Of a stretch of 64,000 bases of DNA, positions 1-10,300 are shown in pieces. The notes below the pieces were generated by a model. The model saw nothing but the letters and a program-made list of their open reading frames with translations, ran no database searches and was not told the origin of the DNA. Within the stretch, counting starts at the first letter, position 1. Each line of letters opens with the position of its first letter. A program made the translations under genes and the position numbers. Source of the DNA: Amblyomma americanum (taxonomy: Eukaryota; Arthropoda; Arachnida; Ixodida; Ixodidae); contig NC_135505.1 in assembly GCF_052857255.1 (NCBI RefSeq), positions 42,473,520 through 42,537,519 of the forward strand, in the 5' to 3' direction.

Positions 1-1
1 C

Positions 2-742
2 GTAATTGGTATCATCGAAACATTGCTTCCACCTGAAATTTCAAATCACGAAATTGCTCCACCGAACTATTCCGTCATCAGAAAAGACAGGTTTTCACGA
101 GGAGGGGGCGTGGCAATACTGATAAATAAGCAGCTACCTTTCGTTATTCTCCCTGAAGTTCCTTGCTCGGAAGCTGTTTTCTGCAAGATAGTTTGTAAAG
201 ATACAGACAAAATTACCGTCAGCATTTACAGAAGTCCTTCTACCAGATATGAAGCCATCACTGCAATTCAGGAATTATTTCAGAACCTTGCCCGAAATTC
301 ACGAAATATTATCACGGGTGATTTCAACCACCCCGACATAAACTGGACAACAATGCACTATATATCAAGAGATTCAGAAGCGCTCATCGATTTAATGTTC
401 ACTTTTAATCTTCATCAAATTGTGTCAACACCCGCACGTACCCAAGAAACAACTGGTAATATCCTAGATTTGATTCTAATCAGTAATCACTTTCCTGAAA
501 ACCGTGCTCATGTTGTCGTCATAGAAGGCATTTCGGACCACAGTATACCTACCTGCCGATTACCACTACAGAGAAGTATAATATATGAGAAAAACATGCA
601 GATCGTAACTAATTTTGCTAAAGCCGACGACACTATTATTACAACACACCTTGCGAACAAATTCCAACCATTTTTCGCCTTTGATTCGTGTGAGACCACT
701 GAAGTGAGCACCTTGCGGGAACAGTTTCAAAAAATACGGTAA
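2..742 (+). pseudogene. LINE apurinic/apyrimidinic-type endonuclease domain (5'-partial)
   Basis: The frame is open from base 2, so the domain enters from outside the window and no true start is visible. It shows the GGGVAIL block typical of LINE endonucleases, the catalytic GDFN motif (near base 320, in the context ITGDFNHPDINW) and the terminal SDH motif (near base 535). The role of this domain is to nick the target DNA to prime reverse transcription. The frame closes with a stop at 742, just before the conserved linker to the RT, which continues in another frame from about 770. One indel therefore separates the two domains. It belongs to the CR1-like LINE spanning 1-4985. Confidence 0.8.
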
Positions 743-769
743 CCTACACTGTAGGTGCATTCGTTCTGC

Positions 770-1819
770 GAAAAATAAAACGGCCTGAGAAAAACAACCC
801 GTGGATTACAAGGGACGTAGTTCACGCACAGCGGCAAGTCAAGCGGCTCCGTAGATCAATTAAAGAAAAGCAGCAAAGTGTTACCAAATCATTGAAACTC
901 ACCAGTGCAGTCGCAAGGCTAAAAGAAATATCAAAGCATGCAAAGGAACAGTACTTTAACGTGACCTTCCTTACACTTCATAGGAATAATCCTCACAGAT
1001 TCTGGAAGTATTTTCGCGATGAAAAATCAGCCACATCCAACCAGACCATGGAGGAAAAACAGAAGAAAGCTAACTTGCACGACGATTTCTTTAAATCTCT
1101 TTTTACAAAAAATAACGATATTCCCCATAACAGTTTCTGCAAATCTACGCCATATGTACTGATCCTTTCCACATAAGAGATGATGGTGTTCTGAACTTGC
1201 TGCTAAAACTAGACATAAAAAAGCAAGTTGTTCAGATGACATCACAAATCAGTTCCTTAAACGATATGCAGAATGGTGCAGTATATATCTCGGTGTCATT
1301 TTTCGTAAGTCTTTGTCGACTTCGAAGCACCCGACGATTGGAAAAAGCAAATATTCTACTCATTGTTAAATCCGGAGGTGGAAACTCACCTCTAATTATC
1401 GACCCATTGCACTTACCAGTACGTCGTACAAACTCACGGAGCACATTATAGCAAGACAAAGAACTTTCTGGAGACCGAGAACTTATTATCACCCCATCAA
1501 CATGGCTTTCGTCGTGGCTTGTTAACTGTCATTCAACTAACAGAGGTTCCGCATGATCTAGCTCTTAGTCTTGACGAATGCAGTCAGATATAATACTACT
1601 AGACTTCTCTAAAGCATTTGACACTGTAAGCCACAACAAACTAATATCAAAACTACGCATCATAATTGGAGATGGCCCAATGTTACACTGGATCGTGGAT
1701 TTTTGGACGAACCGCTCACAATTTGTAACTTTCGAACAAGCTCATTCAAGACCAGTTCCCGCTACATCAGGAGTCCCGCAGGGATCTGTCCTACGACCAG
1801 TGTTGTTTGCAGTTCTCAT
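770..1819 (+). pseudogene. CR1-like LINE: EN-RT linker and N-terminal half of reverse transcriptase
   Basis: A linker with the pattern NPWIT...R is readable from about 780, followed by NPHRFWKYFRDEKSA in the frame of 892-1176. Frames then shift several times (stops near 1174 and 1449). From 1578 the RT core is clear: LLDFSKAFDTVSH (motif A, carrying a catalytic Asp) and SGVPQGSV (near 1770). The reading frame runs into a foreign sequence at 1820, where the PLE is inserted. The enzyme would copy LINE RNA into DNA; this copy cannot be functional. Confidence 0.75.
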
Positions 1820-1879
1820 CATTTTAGAAATAAACATACACTCGCCAAAAGTTTCGACGAAAAGGAAACACGACGTTGC

Positions 1880-1897
1880 GGGGCCCGTACGGGTCCC
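1880..1897 (-). promoter_or_regulatory. PLE 3'-tail hairpin, left palindrome half
   Basis: A perfect GGGACCCGTACGGGCCCC on the minus strand, followed by GCAACGTC (GAAACGTC in the best copies). The stem GGG.CCC/GGG.CCC closes on a GTAC loop. Confidence 0.7.
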
Positions 1898-2021
1898 TTG
1901 ATAACATAGAACGCCGCATGGAAGGACGGTGGCTTAATTATGGTTAAAATTGCGTAATATTCTATTATAGATCTCTGAAAGATTTCCACGTGTCCTGTTA
2001 AGAGCATGCATCGTGTTGTGT

Positions 2022-2790
2022 TTAGGAAAAGATTCTAAAAGAAGGCGCGATGATGTTTTTCTCTGTGGCGATGATTGCTGCTTCGTCCCAATCGATGGTG
2101 TGTCCCGTTGATACGCTGTGTTCCGCGAAAGCATTAGACGTGGAGCGGCCGTTCGTGACGTCATTGTGATGCTCTCTCAGCCTGCGTCTGAAGTTTCCGG
2201 TTTCGCCATTGTAAGCGGCGTCACAGACTTTACACGGTATCTTGTGTACCACGCCCGGGTACCTTGAGAGATCTAGACGATTTTTACCCGGACCAGCTGC
2301 TGTTTAATCTTGCTGGTAGGCACATGAGAAGTGTGCACGTCATAGCCTTTGAAAATGCGTGCAAGTGCTTCGCTTACCCCGGAAGCATAAGGAATGCTCG
2401 CTCGCTTGGCTTCTGCGTTTTTCTGCTCTTGGCCAGGACAGGAAGCATGAGCGGAGTGCTCTTGGCTTTTCATTACCTGCTGAGGATATCCATTGCTTTT
2501 TTAAGTCTTGCTTCACTTTGCCGATTTCGCAGCGGAGATTTTCTTGGCCTGAGCATAGGGTGAAAGCGCGATTAAAAAGCGATTTGGCGACTGACCGCTT
2601 GTGACCAATTAGATGTATGTACAGACAGTTGAGGTACTTTCCGGTGTGCGTCGGTTTTCGATATACTGAGGTTTCAGGCGCGGTTATTTTTCGCTGCACG
2701 AGGACATCAAGAAAAGGAATATTTTCTTTAGCTTCTTTTTCTATGGTATTGTACTGATGGAAAAAGAAATCCCATTTTCTTCATGTCATC
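2022..2790 (-). pseudogene. PLE C-terminal RT plus GIY-YIG endonuclease, left half of palindrome
   Basis: Reading on the minus strand, the end of the RT is at about 2790-2340 (IPFLDVLVQ, then SVYRKPTHTGKYL). A frameshift follows, then the endonuclease at 2252-2022, with VHKIPCKVCDAAYNGETGN, HNDVTNGRS and ATEKN. The GIY-YIG nuclease of Penelope-like elements makes the nick used for target-primed insertion. Here the YIGET core reads YNGET, so the conserved Ile is lost. The palindromic partner at 2793-3557 reads YIGGT. Neither half is intact. Confidence 0.8.
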
Positions 2791-2792
2791 GT

Positions 2793-3557
2793 GCAGTGAA
2801 AAACAACCGTACTTGAACCTCAGTATATCGAAAACCGACGTACACCGGGAAGTACCTCAACTTTCACTCCGCACATACAATTAGTTACAAGCGGTCAGTC
2901 GCCAAATCGCTTTTTAATCGCGCTTTCACCCTATGCTCGAGGCAAGAAAAACTCCGCTGCGAAATCGACAAATTGAAGTAAGACTTAAAGAGCAATGGAT
3001 ATCCTCAGCAGTTAATAAAAAGCCAAGAGCACTCCGCTCACGCTTGCCGTCCTGGCAAAGAGCAGAAAAACGCAGGAGCCAAGCGAGCGAGCATTCCTTA
3101 TGCTTCCGGGGTAAGCAAAGCACTTGCACGCATTTCCAATGGCTATGACGTGCACATTTTTCATGTGCCTACCAGGAAGACTAAACAACAGCTGGTCCGG
3201 GTAAAAGATTGTCTAGATCTTTCAAGGTACCCGGGCGTGGTACACAAGATACCGTGTCAAGTCTGTGACGCCGCTTACATTGGCGGAACCGGAAACTTCA
3301 GATGTAGGCTCAGAGAGCAACAGAATGACGTCGCGAACGGCCGCTCCACATATAATGCTTTGGCGGAACACAGCGTATCAACGAGACACACCATCGATTC
3401 GGACGAACCATCAGTCATCGCCACAGAGAAAAACTTATCACCGCGCCTTCTTTTAAAATCTTTTCATATAGAAAACACGAAGCATGCTCTTAACAGGACA
3501 CGCGAAAATCTTTCAGAGATCTACAATCGGACATTACGCAATTTTAACCGCACTTAA
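2793..3557 (+). pseudogene. PLE C-terminal RT plus GIY-YIG endonuclease, right half of palindrome
   Basis: The RT C-terminus starts near 2815 (SVYRKP-type motif) and continues through ASEHS...GKQSTC in shifting frames. The endonuclease lies at 3150-3557: HKIPCQVCDAAYIGGTGN, NDVANGRSTYNALAEHS, ATEKN, ending at a stop at 3555-3557. The family tail with the GGGACCC hairpin (3594-3611, degenerate) follows. It is a near mirror image of 2022-2790. The GIY-YIG glutamate after YIG is replaced (YIGGT instead of YIGET). It is inactive as it stands. Confidence 0.8.
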
Positions 3558-3593
3558 GCCACCGTCCTTCCATGCGGCGCTCTCAGTGATCAA

Positions 3594-3611
3594 GGGACCC
3601 GTACATGCCCT
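3594..3611 (+). promoter_or_regulatory. PLE 3'-tail hairpin, degenerate copy
   Basis: A degenerate version of the hairpin GGGACCCGTACGGGCCCC, which occurs in the 3' tail of every PLE tail in the window (1880-1897 minus, 25527-25544 minus, 25701-25718 plus, 55920-55937 plus). It is followed by GAAAAGTC where the other copies have GAAAYGTC. Confidence 0.6.
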
Positions 3612-3722
3612 GAAAAGTCGTATTTCCTTTTCGTCAAAACTTTTGGCGAGTGTATGTTTATTTCTACAATGTTCGCCCCTTGCCACACGGTATTCCGTCA
3701 AACTCTGGACTATAGTTCTCAT

Positions 3723-4569
3723 AAACGATATTACCAACAATATTGAGTGTAACATAAAACTTTTCGCCGATGATTGCATTCTGTACAAAATGATAAAATG
3801 CTGAAGACCACCTTATGCTAAGCAGCTCTCTTAACACAATTGTGGAATGGTGTAACACTTGGCAGATCACATTAAATAACCAAAAATCCGTTTGCATGAC
3901 CTTCAGCAAAAAAAAACAGCCATATAACTGAGCCTACAGTATCAGTGAATCAATGTTTCAAGGTTCTCTGAACATAAACACCTAGGGTTAGCTTCTGAAC
4001 TAAGATGGGACGCGCATATCGCTAATGTTACCTCCGATGCCTTGCGAAAGCTGTTCGTCCTTTGAAGATGCTTACGTCTGGCCTCTCGAAACACCAATTT
4101 TTTTGCATACACTACCCTAGTAAGGCCAATTTTAAAATATGCAAGCACTGTTTGGTTCCCTCGATCAATCACTTACATCACTCGGCTTAAGAGAGTGCAA
4201 TGAAAAGCTGTAAGATTCATTGATAACAAACATAAACCCTCTGAATCCTCTACCGATCTTGCCGCATCATCTAGCCTTCCATCAATATTATCAAGGGCAA
4301 AAGAATCTCCCCTGATGCTTTAATATCAATTATTACACAACAGCTTAAGCATAGATGTCTCTAAATATGCATCCTTGTCACAGCCACGGCAATCCCAGCA
4401 CAGGCATGCGCACACGCTAACTCAATACTCATGCCGAACGAACACTCTCAACCATTCTTTCTTTTCTTTAGCCATTAGCGAATGGAATCAACTCGATCCA
4501 TCGAATACGATGTCAGACTCACTATCTTCCTTCACCTCAAGATTAGTAGAATGTAACAAGAGTCAGTAA
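3723..4569 (+). pseudogene. CR1-like LINE reverse transcriptase, C-terminal part
   Basis: The RT resumes immediately after the PLE target duplication: INDITNN...IKLFADDCILY, with the FADD catalytic motif at about 3764. The frame then breaks near 3800. The thumb region is readable in pieces: NTIVEWCNTW (about 3835), LRWDAHI (about 4000), VRPILKYAS (about 4128) and finally FFSLAISEWNQLDP within 4375-4569, ending at a stop. The order and content fit a CR1/Jockey-like RT without an RNase H domain. At least three frameshifts and several stops make it a pseudogene. Confidence 0.75.
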
Positions 4570-4967
4570 AGTGCCAATAGTCCTACATTTTACCAGATGA
4601 CTGCCCAACATTTAATTACTGACATCTCTTGATACTATGTGATTTTTAAGGATGATTGCATTGTCTATTGTAACCCGTTACCATCCTTTTTTCTTTCTTC
4701 TAGTTCCTATTGTTAACTACTTCAAATACTAGCATGCTGGCTGGCATGAACGATTGCTTCTGTACTTGTTTTCTTATTGTCACAGTTCTGAATCTTCAGA
4801 GTATTGTTTGGTAACCTGCCTACCAGTAGTTATGTAACACATATTGTAAATGAGAGTTCTCTTTTTTGTTGTTCTGCTTGTAATTTTTCTTCTGTGTTTT
4901 GAACTTTATATTGGACTCATTGCCCACCTGCTACGATCTCTTAATGAGACTGGCAGTATTGTATCGA

Positions 4968-4985
4968 AATAAACAGACAAAAAAG
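4968..4985 (+). terminator. LINE 3' end: AATAAA and A-rich tail
   Basis: AATAAA at 4968-4973 is followed by CAGACAAAAAAGG, where recognisable LINE sequence stops. Confidence 0.6.
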
Positions 4986-5555
4986 GAGGAAATTTTAGCG
5001 CCGTTCGTTTCTGCCCCTGTGCAACGCTGTGGGTAGGGAGAGCCGACGAGCCGACGTGGCCTTGACAACAAACAGCCCAGCAAGCCGGCCGGTACAGCGT
5101 TTTCTTCTCCTCTTTTTTTCTTTCGCAGCCTGGACGCGAACAGCTGCGGGAACTGCAAGAAAAAAGGGCGAAGAAAATCTTTTTTTCGTCATGTGACCGA
5201 AGAAGCTGGATTTCGGCGGCATTGGAAGCCGGAGCTGAAGGCAATCTCTGCTGCTGGCATGGCCAGCATGGCCGCGGTATGTTAGGACGTTGGGCGCAAT
5301 TTTCCTTCATGTCAGGCACAATTCGGGGTTTCCACGGACGTTTTGTCTGCTGCCTGTGGCTGCTTTAAGTCCGGTCATTTTTATTTCCACTGTTCCGTCT
5401 GTGGCTAACATGTTCCTTTCACAGTGCTTGCTGCGAAGACGGATTTGGGTTGCAACGATTTGGCGTGTGCGACTTCGTGAGGCCACAACGAGGGCGGATC
5501 GAGCACGCGTGAAGAGTGCAGAATTGCTTCCATTTTGACTTTGCGTCGATACTAA
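4986..5555. other. Unassigned DNA between LINE and SINE remnant
   Basis: Moderately GC-rich sequence. Short open frames occur on both strands but show no recognisable domain. A GTATGT that could serve as a splice donor follows GGCCGCG at about 5276, without supporting coding signal. Confidence 0.3.
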
Positions 5556-5722
5556 TGGTTTATGGTTTATGGGTGTTTAACGTCCCAAAGCGCGTCAGGC
5601 TATGAGGGACGCCGTATTGAAGGGCTCCGGAAATTTCAACCACCTAGGGTTCTTTTACGTGCACTGACATCACACAGCACACGGGCTTCTAGATCTTCGC
5701 CTCCATCGAAATTCAACCACAG
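5556..5722 (-). mobile_element. SINE body fragment (tRNA head missing)
   Basis: It shares the body of the tRNA-derived SINE at 35770-36004: GGTTTATGGGTGTTTAACG, then ACGCCGTATTGAAGGGCTCCGG, then TACGTGCACTGACATC. It reads on the minus strand and its 5' tRNA-like head is absent. Confidence 0.65.
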
Positions 5723-5898
5723 CTATTTGCTGTCGATACGTACATGTAAGTCATCATGTAGTGCATGCACAAGCATAGAAAGTTGGTCTTATTGACGTGA
5801 GTTCGTCTTGAAAACCGCGCTAACGATGGACAACACGAGCGCCTTCGTATTTCTGGTTGCGTTCAGCAAGACGAAAATTTGACGACTTAGTAAGTATT

Positions 5899-6205
5899 CA
5901 TCATTTTTGCTCACAGCGCAACAAAAAAGGGACACGAGGCTAACGATAAACACACACAAGCGCTGACTATCAATTGTTTTTTTTTATTGAACGAAAGGAG
6001 TATATATACAGACAATGAAAGACTGATCAAGACAACAAAAATTATCTGGAAGGCACATGGGAGGTCAGATAACTCAATTGCCTCTCAGATAATGTATATA
6101 TACGCCTTTCCATCTTCAATAAAAGACCATTTGATAGTCAGCGCTTGTTTGCGTTTGTCTTTCGTCTCGTGTCCCATTATTGTTACGCTGTGAGCAAAAA
6201 TGATA
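5899..6205. repeat. Palindromic element (MITE- or foldback-like)
   Basis: The left arm (5899 to about 6014) is the imperfect reverse complement of the right arm (about 6083-6205). Both ends read ATCATTTTTGCTCACAGCG on their own strand. Inner matching blocks include AAGCGCTGACTATCAA, TTTATTGAA and GTATATATAC. No open frame is recognisable. The spacer is about 70 bp. Confidence 0.7.
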
Positions 6206-6241
6206 TTTCTCGTCCCTTCTTTTGCGCAGTTATCAAGACGA

Positions 6242-7000
6242 AGCTGGGTGATTCCACGCGAGTTCAAACTGGCTAAATATTTCAAATAAGTTTTCTTGAT
6301 TCAATACGCCACCAGTGAATTTTGTTTTGTGAAAGTGCTAATATTTCAGAAGAAAAAAATGTAAACGACGCCGTGGCAGAGGCAGAGTTTTTAAGCACAG
6401 CTCATTTTCGAAAATTTGCAATGACGTAAGAATGTAGACTTGACAGCCATGATGGATATATTTGTCGAGCTAAACGCTTAGGTGAGAACGAATATGTCAG
6501 GCTTATTTCCGCAATTTTGAGGAAGTTGTTTGCTGGAAAAAATTTTGAAAACGACACGTCTCAAAACAAAACTTTTTAAATAATTTTTTTTCTCCGCAAA
6601 TAATAAGCATACTTCCTTCAAATTTGCACAATGAATAAGCATTAAGGTGCTAAAAGGGCCGACCAACTTTCGTTGTTATATAATATACGGAAGTGCAAGA
6701 AGTATTGCCCTAAATTTGGCATTTTTTTAACATAGCAGTGTTTTTCAAAAATCCGAGTACAAAAAACCGCATCTCCAATTTTTCTTAAAACTCTGAAAAC
6801 AAGTCTCGAGAAGGAGGTGAAAAGAAAACTACGAAAAAACATGTTGCATTATTTTGTTTCCAGCAATATTATCCAAGCTCGAACTTGTAGTTTTTTTCAG
6901 CATCAGCAGGAGCGCCTAAATAAGGGGACGGAACCTGCAAACACGCCCTCCGCTGCTCTAAAATTTTCCTTGATCCGAACCCTGAGACCTTTTTCATGAA
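6242..7000 (+). repeat. Left arm of a long inverted repeat around the gypsy element
   Basis: Block by block it matches the reverse complement of 12853-13577. Examples are GCTGGGTGA at the outer end, GTGAATTT(T/C)GTTTTGTGAAA, AATATGTC(A/G)(G/A)GCTTATTT, GTTTTTCAAAAATC, and GCGCCTAAAT...CGCCCTCCGCTGCTCT at the inner end. By eye the arms are roughly 70-80% identical, so the duplication is old. Confidence 0.7.
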
Positions 7001-7149
7001 GAGAGAGCATACCTAATACTTTTTGCGGACAAACACTGATCTCTTACGTAAGCAGGATTCGGTAATGCCGTTATCGCCGGGTGCAGGTAACAAAAGGCAG
7101 TGCGGCCCTTAGGAATGCATCTAAAGAAAAGATTTGTATGTAATTATAT
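7001..7149. other. Unassigned spacer between inverted-repeat arm and gypsy LTR
   Basis: No recognisable feature. Its last four bases, ATAT (7146-7149), are the left copy of the gypsy target duplication. Confidence 0.4.
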
Positions 7150-7295
7150 TGTTACAGGTTCTATTTACAAATAATATTTACAAGGCAGGTCGAAAGGAGC
7201 CTGGTGCGCCGGCGGCAGGATACTTGACTTTCTCTTCTACTTCCAGCCGCCGCACGTCTTCTTTATTCCTCAGAGCCCATGCGCAGCACGTGACA
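7150..7295 (-). repeat. 3' LTR of the gypsy element
   Basis: 146 bp, TGTTACAGG...CACGTGACA on the plus strand. It contains the AATAAA polyadenylation signal on the minus strand (7262-7267). It differs from the 5' LTR at one base (GTCGAAAGG here, GTCGAGAGG there). Confidence 0.95.
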
Positions 7296-7306
7296 TTTCC
7301 CCGTTC
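7296..7306 (-). promoter_or_regulatory. Polypurine tract
   Basis: GAACGGGGAAA on the minus strand directly abuts the 3' LTR, as expected for the primer of plus-strand DNA synthesis. Confidence 0.75.
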
Positions 7307-7333
7307 GCAGACGGAGCCCTCTGGGCCAGTCAA

Positions 7334-10300
7334 TCAATCGGGGTCCCGAGAGTGGAATGGCTTCAGCCGTGCGACATGCACGACCTGGGTTGTCCTTGAG
7401 CGGCGTCCTTGCGTTGATTGAGGAGAGATGGCATAGTTGAGGTCATTGAGGCGAGCAACAACGATGAACGGGCCTGTGTAGTGGGATAGCAGCTTTTCTG
7501 ATAAGCCACGCTTGCGTAGGGGCGTCCACAACCATACAACGTCACCGGGCAGGTAGGAGACATCCTTGCGCCGGTGGTCATAGCGCTGCTTAGAGCGATG
7601 CTGTGATGCCAAGGTGCGTATCCGGGCAATCCGACGGGCTTCTTCAGCGCGACATAGAGTGTTGGCAATAGAAGGCTCGGTGTCGAGAGAGAAACGTAAG
7701 ATGCTGTCGAGGGAGCTTCGAGGCGGACGGGCATAAAGAAGGAAGAATGGGCTGTAACCAGTTATTTCATGCCTCGACGTGTTATAGGCGTATGTAATGA
7801 AGGGAAGCACGTCGTCCCAGTTCTTATGGCGGGAATCGACATACATGGCCAGCATGGTCGTGAGTGTCAGATTGGTACGTTCAACCAGTCCATTAGTCTG
7901 GGGGTGGTACGGCGTCGAGTGGCGAAAATGGCATGAACTAAGACGCAGAAGCTGTTCCACAACGTCTGCCGTAAACTGGCGACCGCGGTCACTGATAACA
8001 ACTCGAGGAGATCCATGCCGGAGGATGACAGCACGAAGAAGGAAGAGCGAGACCTCAGCAGCGGTGGCGCAAGGTAGGGCGGCGGTCTCACAGTAACGGG
8101 TGTGGTGATCAACGCACACTATAATCCGGCGGTTACCGTTGGGCGAGCGGGGAAACGGGCCGAGCAGATCGAGTCCAACTTGTTCATATGGCGTGCTTGG
8201 AGGTGGCAAAGGATGCAGGCGTCCAGGCGGAGAAGTCGTGGGAAGCTTGAACCGCTGACACTGCACGCAGGTGGCCACGTAGCGCTGAACCATGTGACGC
8301 ATTTTTGGCCAGTAAAAACGTTCTTTGATGCGGTTAAGGGTCCTGGCAAACCCCAAGTGCCCAGCCGTGACGTCATCGTGCATTGCCTGCAGAACAGAGG
8401 AGTACTGAGTAGCCGGAACGACGAGGAGAAAGCGCGCACCTCCAGGCGAGTAATTCGTTCTGTAGAGTAAACCGTCGCGAACGCAGAAAGGGCTTGCGGA
8501 TGTCGGGTCACGGGCTTCGGCAAAAAGCGGCGCCAAGTGCTGATCCTTGCGTCGTTCCATCTGGAAAGTGCCAAGATCTGGAAACTCTTGGGAAACGGCA
8601 GCGAGATAGTCATCGAAGTTTTCATCATCGGAAGTAGTAACCGTGAGCGGCAGCCGCGAGAGGCAATCTGCGTCGGCGTGTTGGCGGCCACTTTTGTAAG
8701 ACACTTTGAAGTTAAACTCTTGGAGGCGTAACGCCCAGCGGGCCAACCGACCGCAGGGGTCGCGTAGATTGACCAGCCAGCACAGAGAGTGATGGTCTGT
8801 GACGACTGTAAAAGCACCTCCATAAAGGTACGAACGAAACCGTTGTACGCCGAAAACAACGGCGAGACACTCTTGCTCTGTTACAGTGTAATTGCGTTCC
8901 GACTTGCTGAGGGTGCGACTTGCATAAGCGACAACGTGTTGATTGCCCTCATGGCGTTGGATAAGCACAGCACCCACGCCGATGCCGCTGGTGTCAGTGT
9001 GGAGTTCAGTCGGTGCTGTCGGGCAGAAATGACGCAATATTGGCGGCGAGGTGAGGAGAAACTTGAGCTGCCGAAACGCGGAGTCGCATTCGGGAGTCCA
9101 GTGGAAAGGGGTGTCTTGCTGCAGGAGACTTGTAAGCGGGTAGGCTAAATCAGAAAACTTGGGAACGAAACGCCGAAAATATGAGCAAAGTCCTAGGAAA
9201 CTCCTGAGCTCTTTCACTGATTTGGGTTCTTTGACACTGCTTACAGCTTCAACCTTCTGCGGGTCGGGTCTGAGGCCATCCTTGTCAACGAGATGACCAA
9301 GCACAGTAATTTGGCGTTCACTGAAGCGACGCTTCTTCGAGTTCAGCACGAGGCCCGCTCTATCTATGCAGTCTAGGACAATGGCTAAGCGGCTGTTATG
9401 TTCGGCGAAGGTCCTACCAAAAATAACAACATCGTCCAGATAACACATGCAAACTTGCCACTTCAGGCCACGTAAAAGCGTATCCATAAATCGTTCAAAA
9501 GTGGCAGGAGCGTTGCAAAGGCCGAAAGGCATAACATTAAATTCATACAACCCGTCAGGTGTCACGAATGCTGTCTTCTCTTTGTCTTGCGGGTGCATCG
9601 GGATCTGCCAGTACCCGGACCGTAGATCCAGCGAGGAAAAGTAGGAGGCTGAGTGGAGGCAGTCAATGGCATCATCAACGCGCGGGAACGGGTAAACATC
9701 CTTCTTTGTGACAGTGTTAAGCCGGCGGTAGTCGACACAAAATCGCCAAGTGCCATCTTTCTTTTTGACAAGGATCACTGGAGCAGCCCACGGGCTTGAA
9801 GATTCCTGAATGATGCCGCGGTGCAACATGTCACGGACTTGTTCATCGATTATCTGACGTTCGGAAGGCGAGACGCGGTATGGCTTCTGGCGAATCGGCT
9901 GTGCAGATCCAGTATTGATCATGTGATGGGTACGGGAAGCTGGAATCGGCGGTGGTTGGTCGCGACCAAAGTCAAACACGTCCGCATGCTTCATAAGAAC
10001 GGCCACTAGTACCTGGCGGTCGCTAGTGGGTAGGGATTTGTTGACCATGGCTAGGAATTGAGAGTCGCTCAGATCGCGGCGTCTAGTTGGACGAGACACG
10101 TTGTCAGTGATCGCGGCAACTGGTACAGAAAAACGTTCTTCAAAGCCAGCAAGTTTTAAACCACATGGCAATACTGCAGGTTCGTTGGAATGATTGACAG
10201 TCCAAAGAGTGGCATGGCCCTTGGTCACATGGACGACGCTGCGGGGTACTAGCACACTTTTCTTTGCACAGTTAAGGGAACAAGGTTCCACCACAGCATC

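Larger units (their letters stand above)
1820..3713. mobile_element. Palindromic Penelope-like element (two head-to-head 5'-truncated copies)
   Basis: The left half (1820 to about 2785) reads on the minus strand and the right half (about 2785-3713) on the plus strand. Both halves carry the C-terminal RT segment (SVYRKPTHTGKYLN type), a GIY-YIG endonuclease and the family 3' tail. The insertion is bounded by the 9-bp direct repeat AGTTCTCAT at 1811-1819 and 3714-3722. Deleting the insert rejoins the LINE RT between its PQGS and FADD motifs. The left half extends about 80 nt further into RT at the centre but lacks about 45 nt of the outer 3' end. Both halves contain frameshifts. Confidence 0.85.
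1..4985 (+). mobile_element. CR1-like non-LTR retrotransposon (LINE), left-truncated by window edge, split by a PLE
   Basis: The parts in order are an AP-endonuclease domain (2-742), an EN-RT linker (about 770-1180), reverse transcriptase (about 1578-1819, resuming at 3723-4569) and a 3' UTR ending near an AATAAA at 4968-4973 followed by an A-rich stretch. The C-terminal signature FFSLAISEWNQL is of the type found at the end of CR1/Jockey-like proteins. Several frameshifts and stops make it a dead copy. A palindromic Penelope-like element sits inside the RT, and removing it rejoins the RT motifs. The 5' end lies outside the window. Assignment to a CR1-like clade is inference from motif style. 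Confidence 0.8.
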
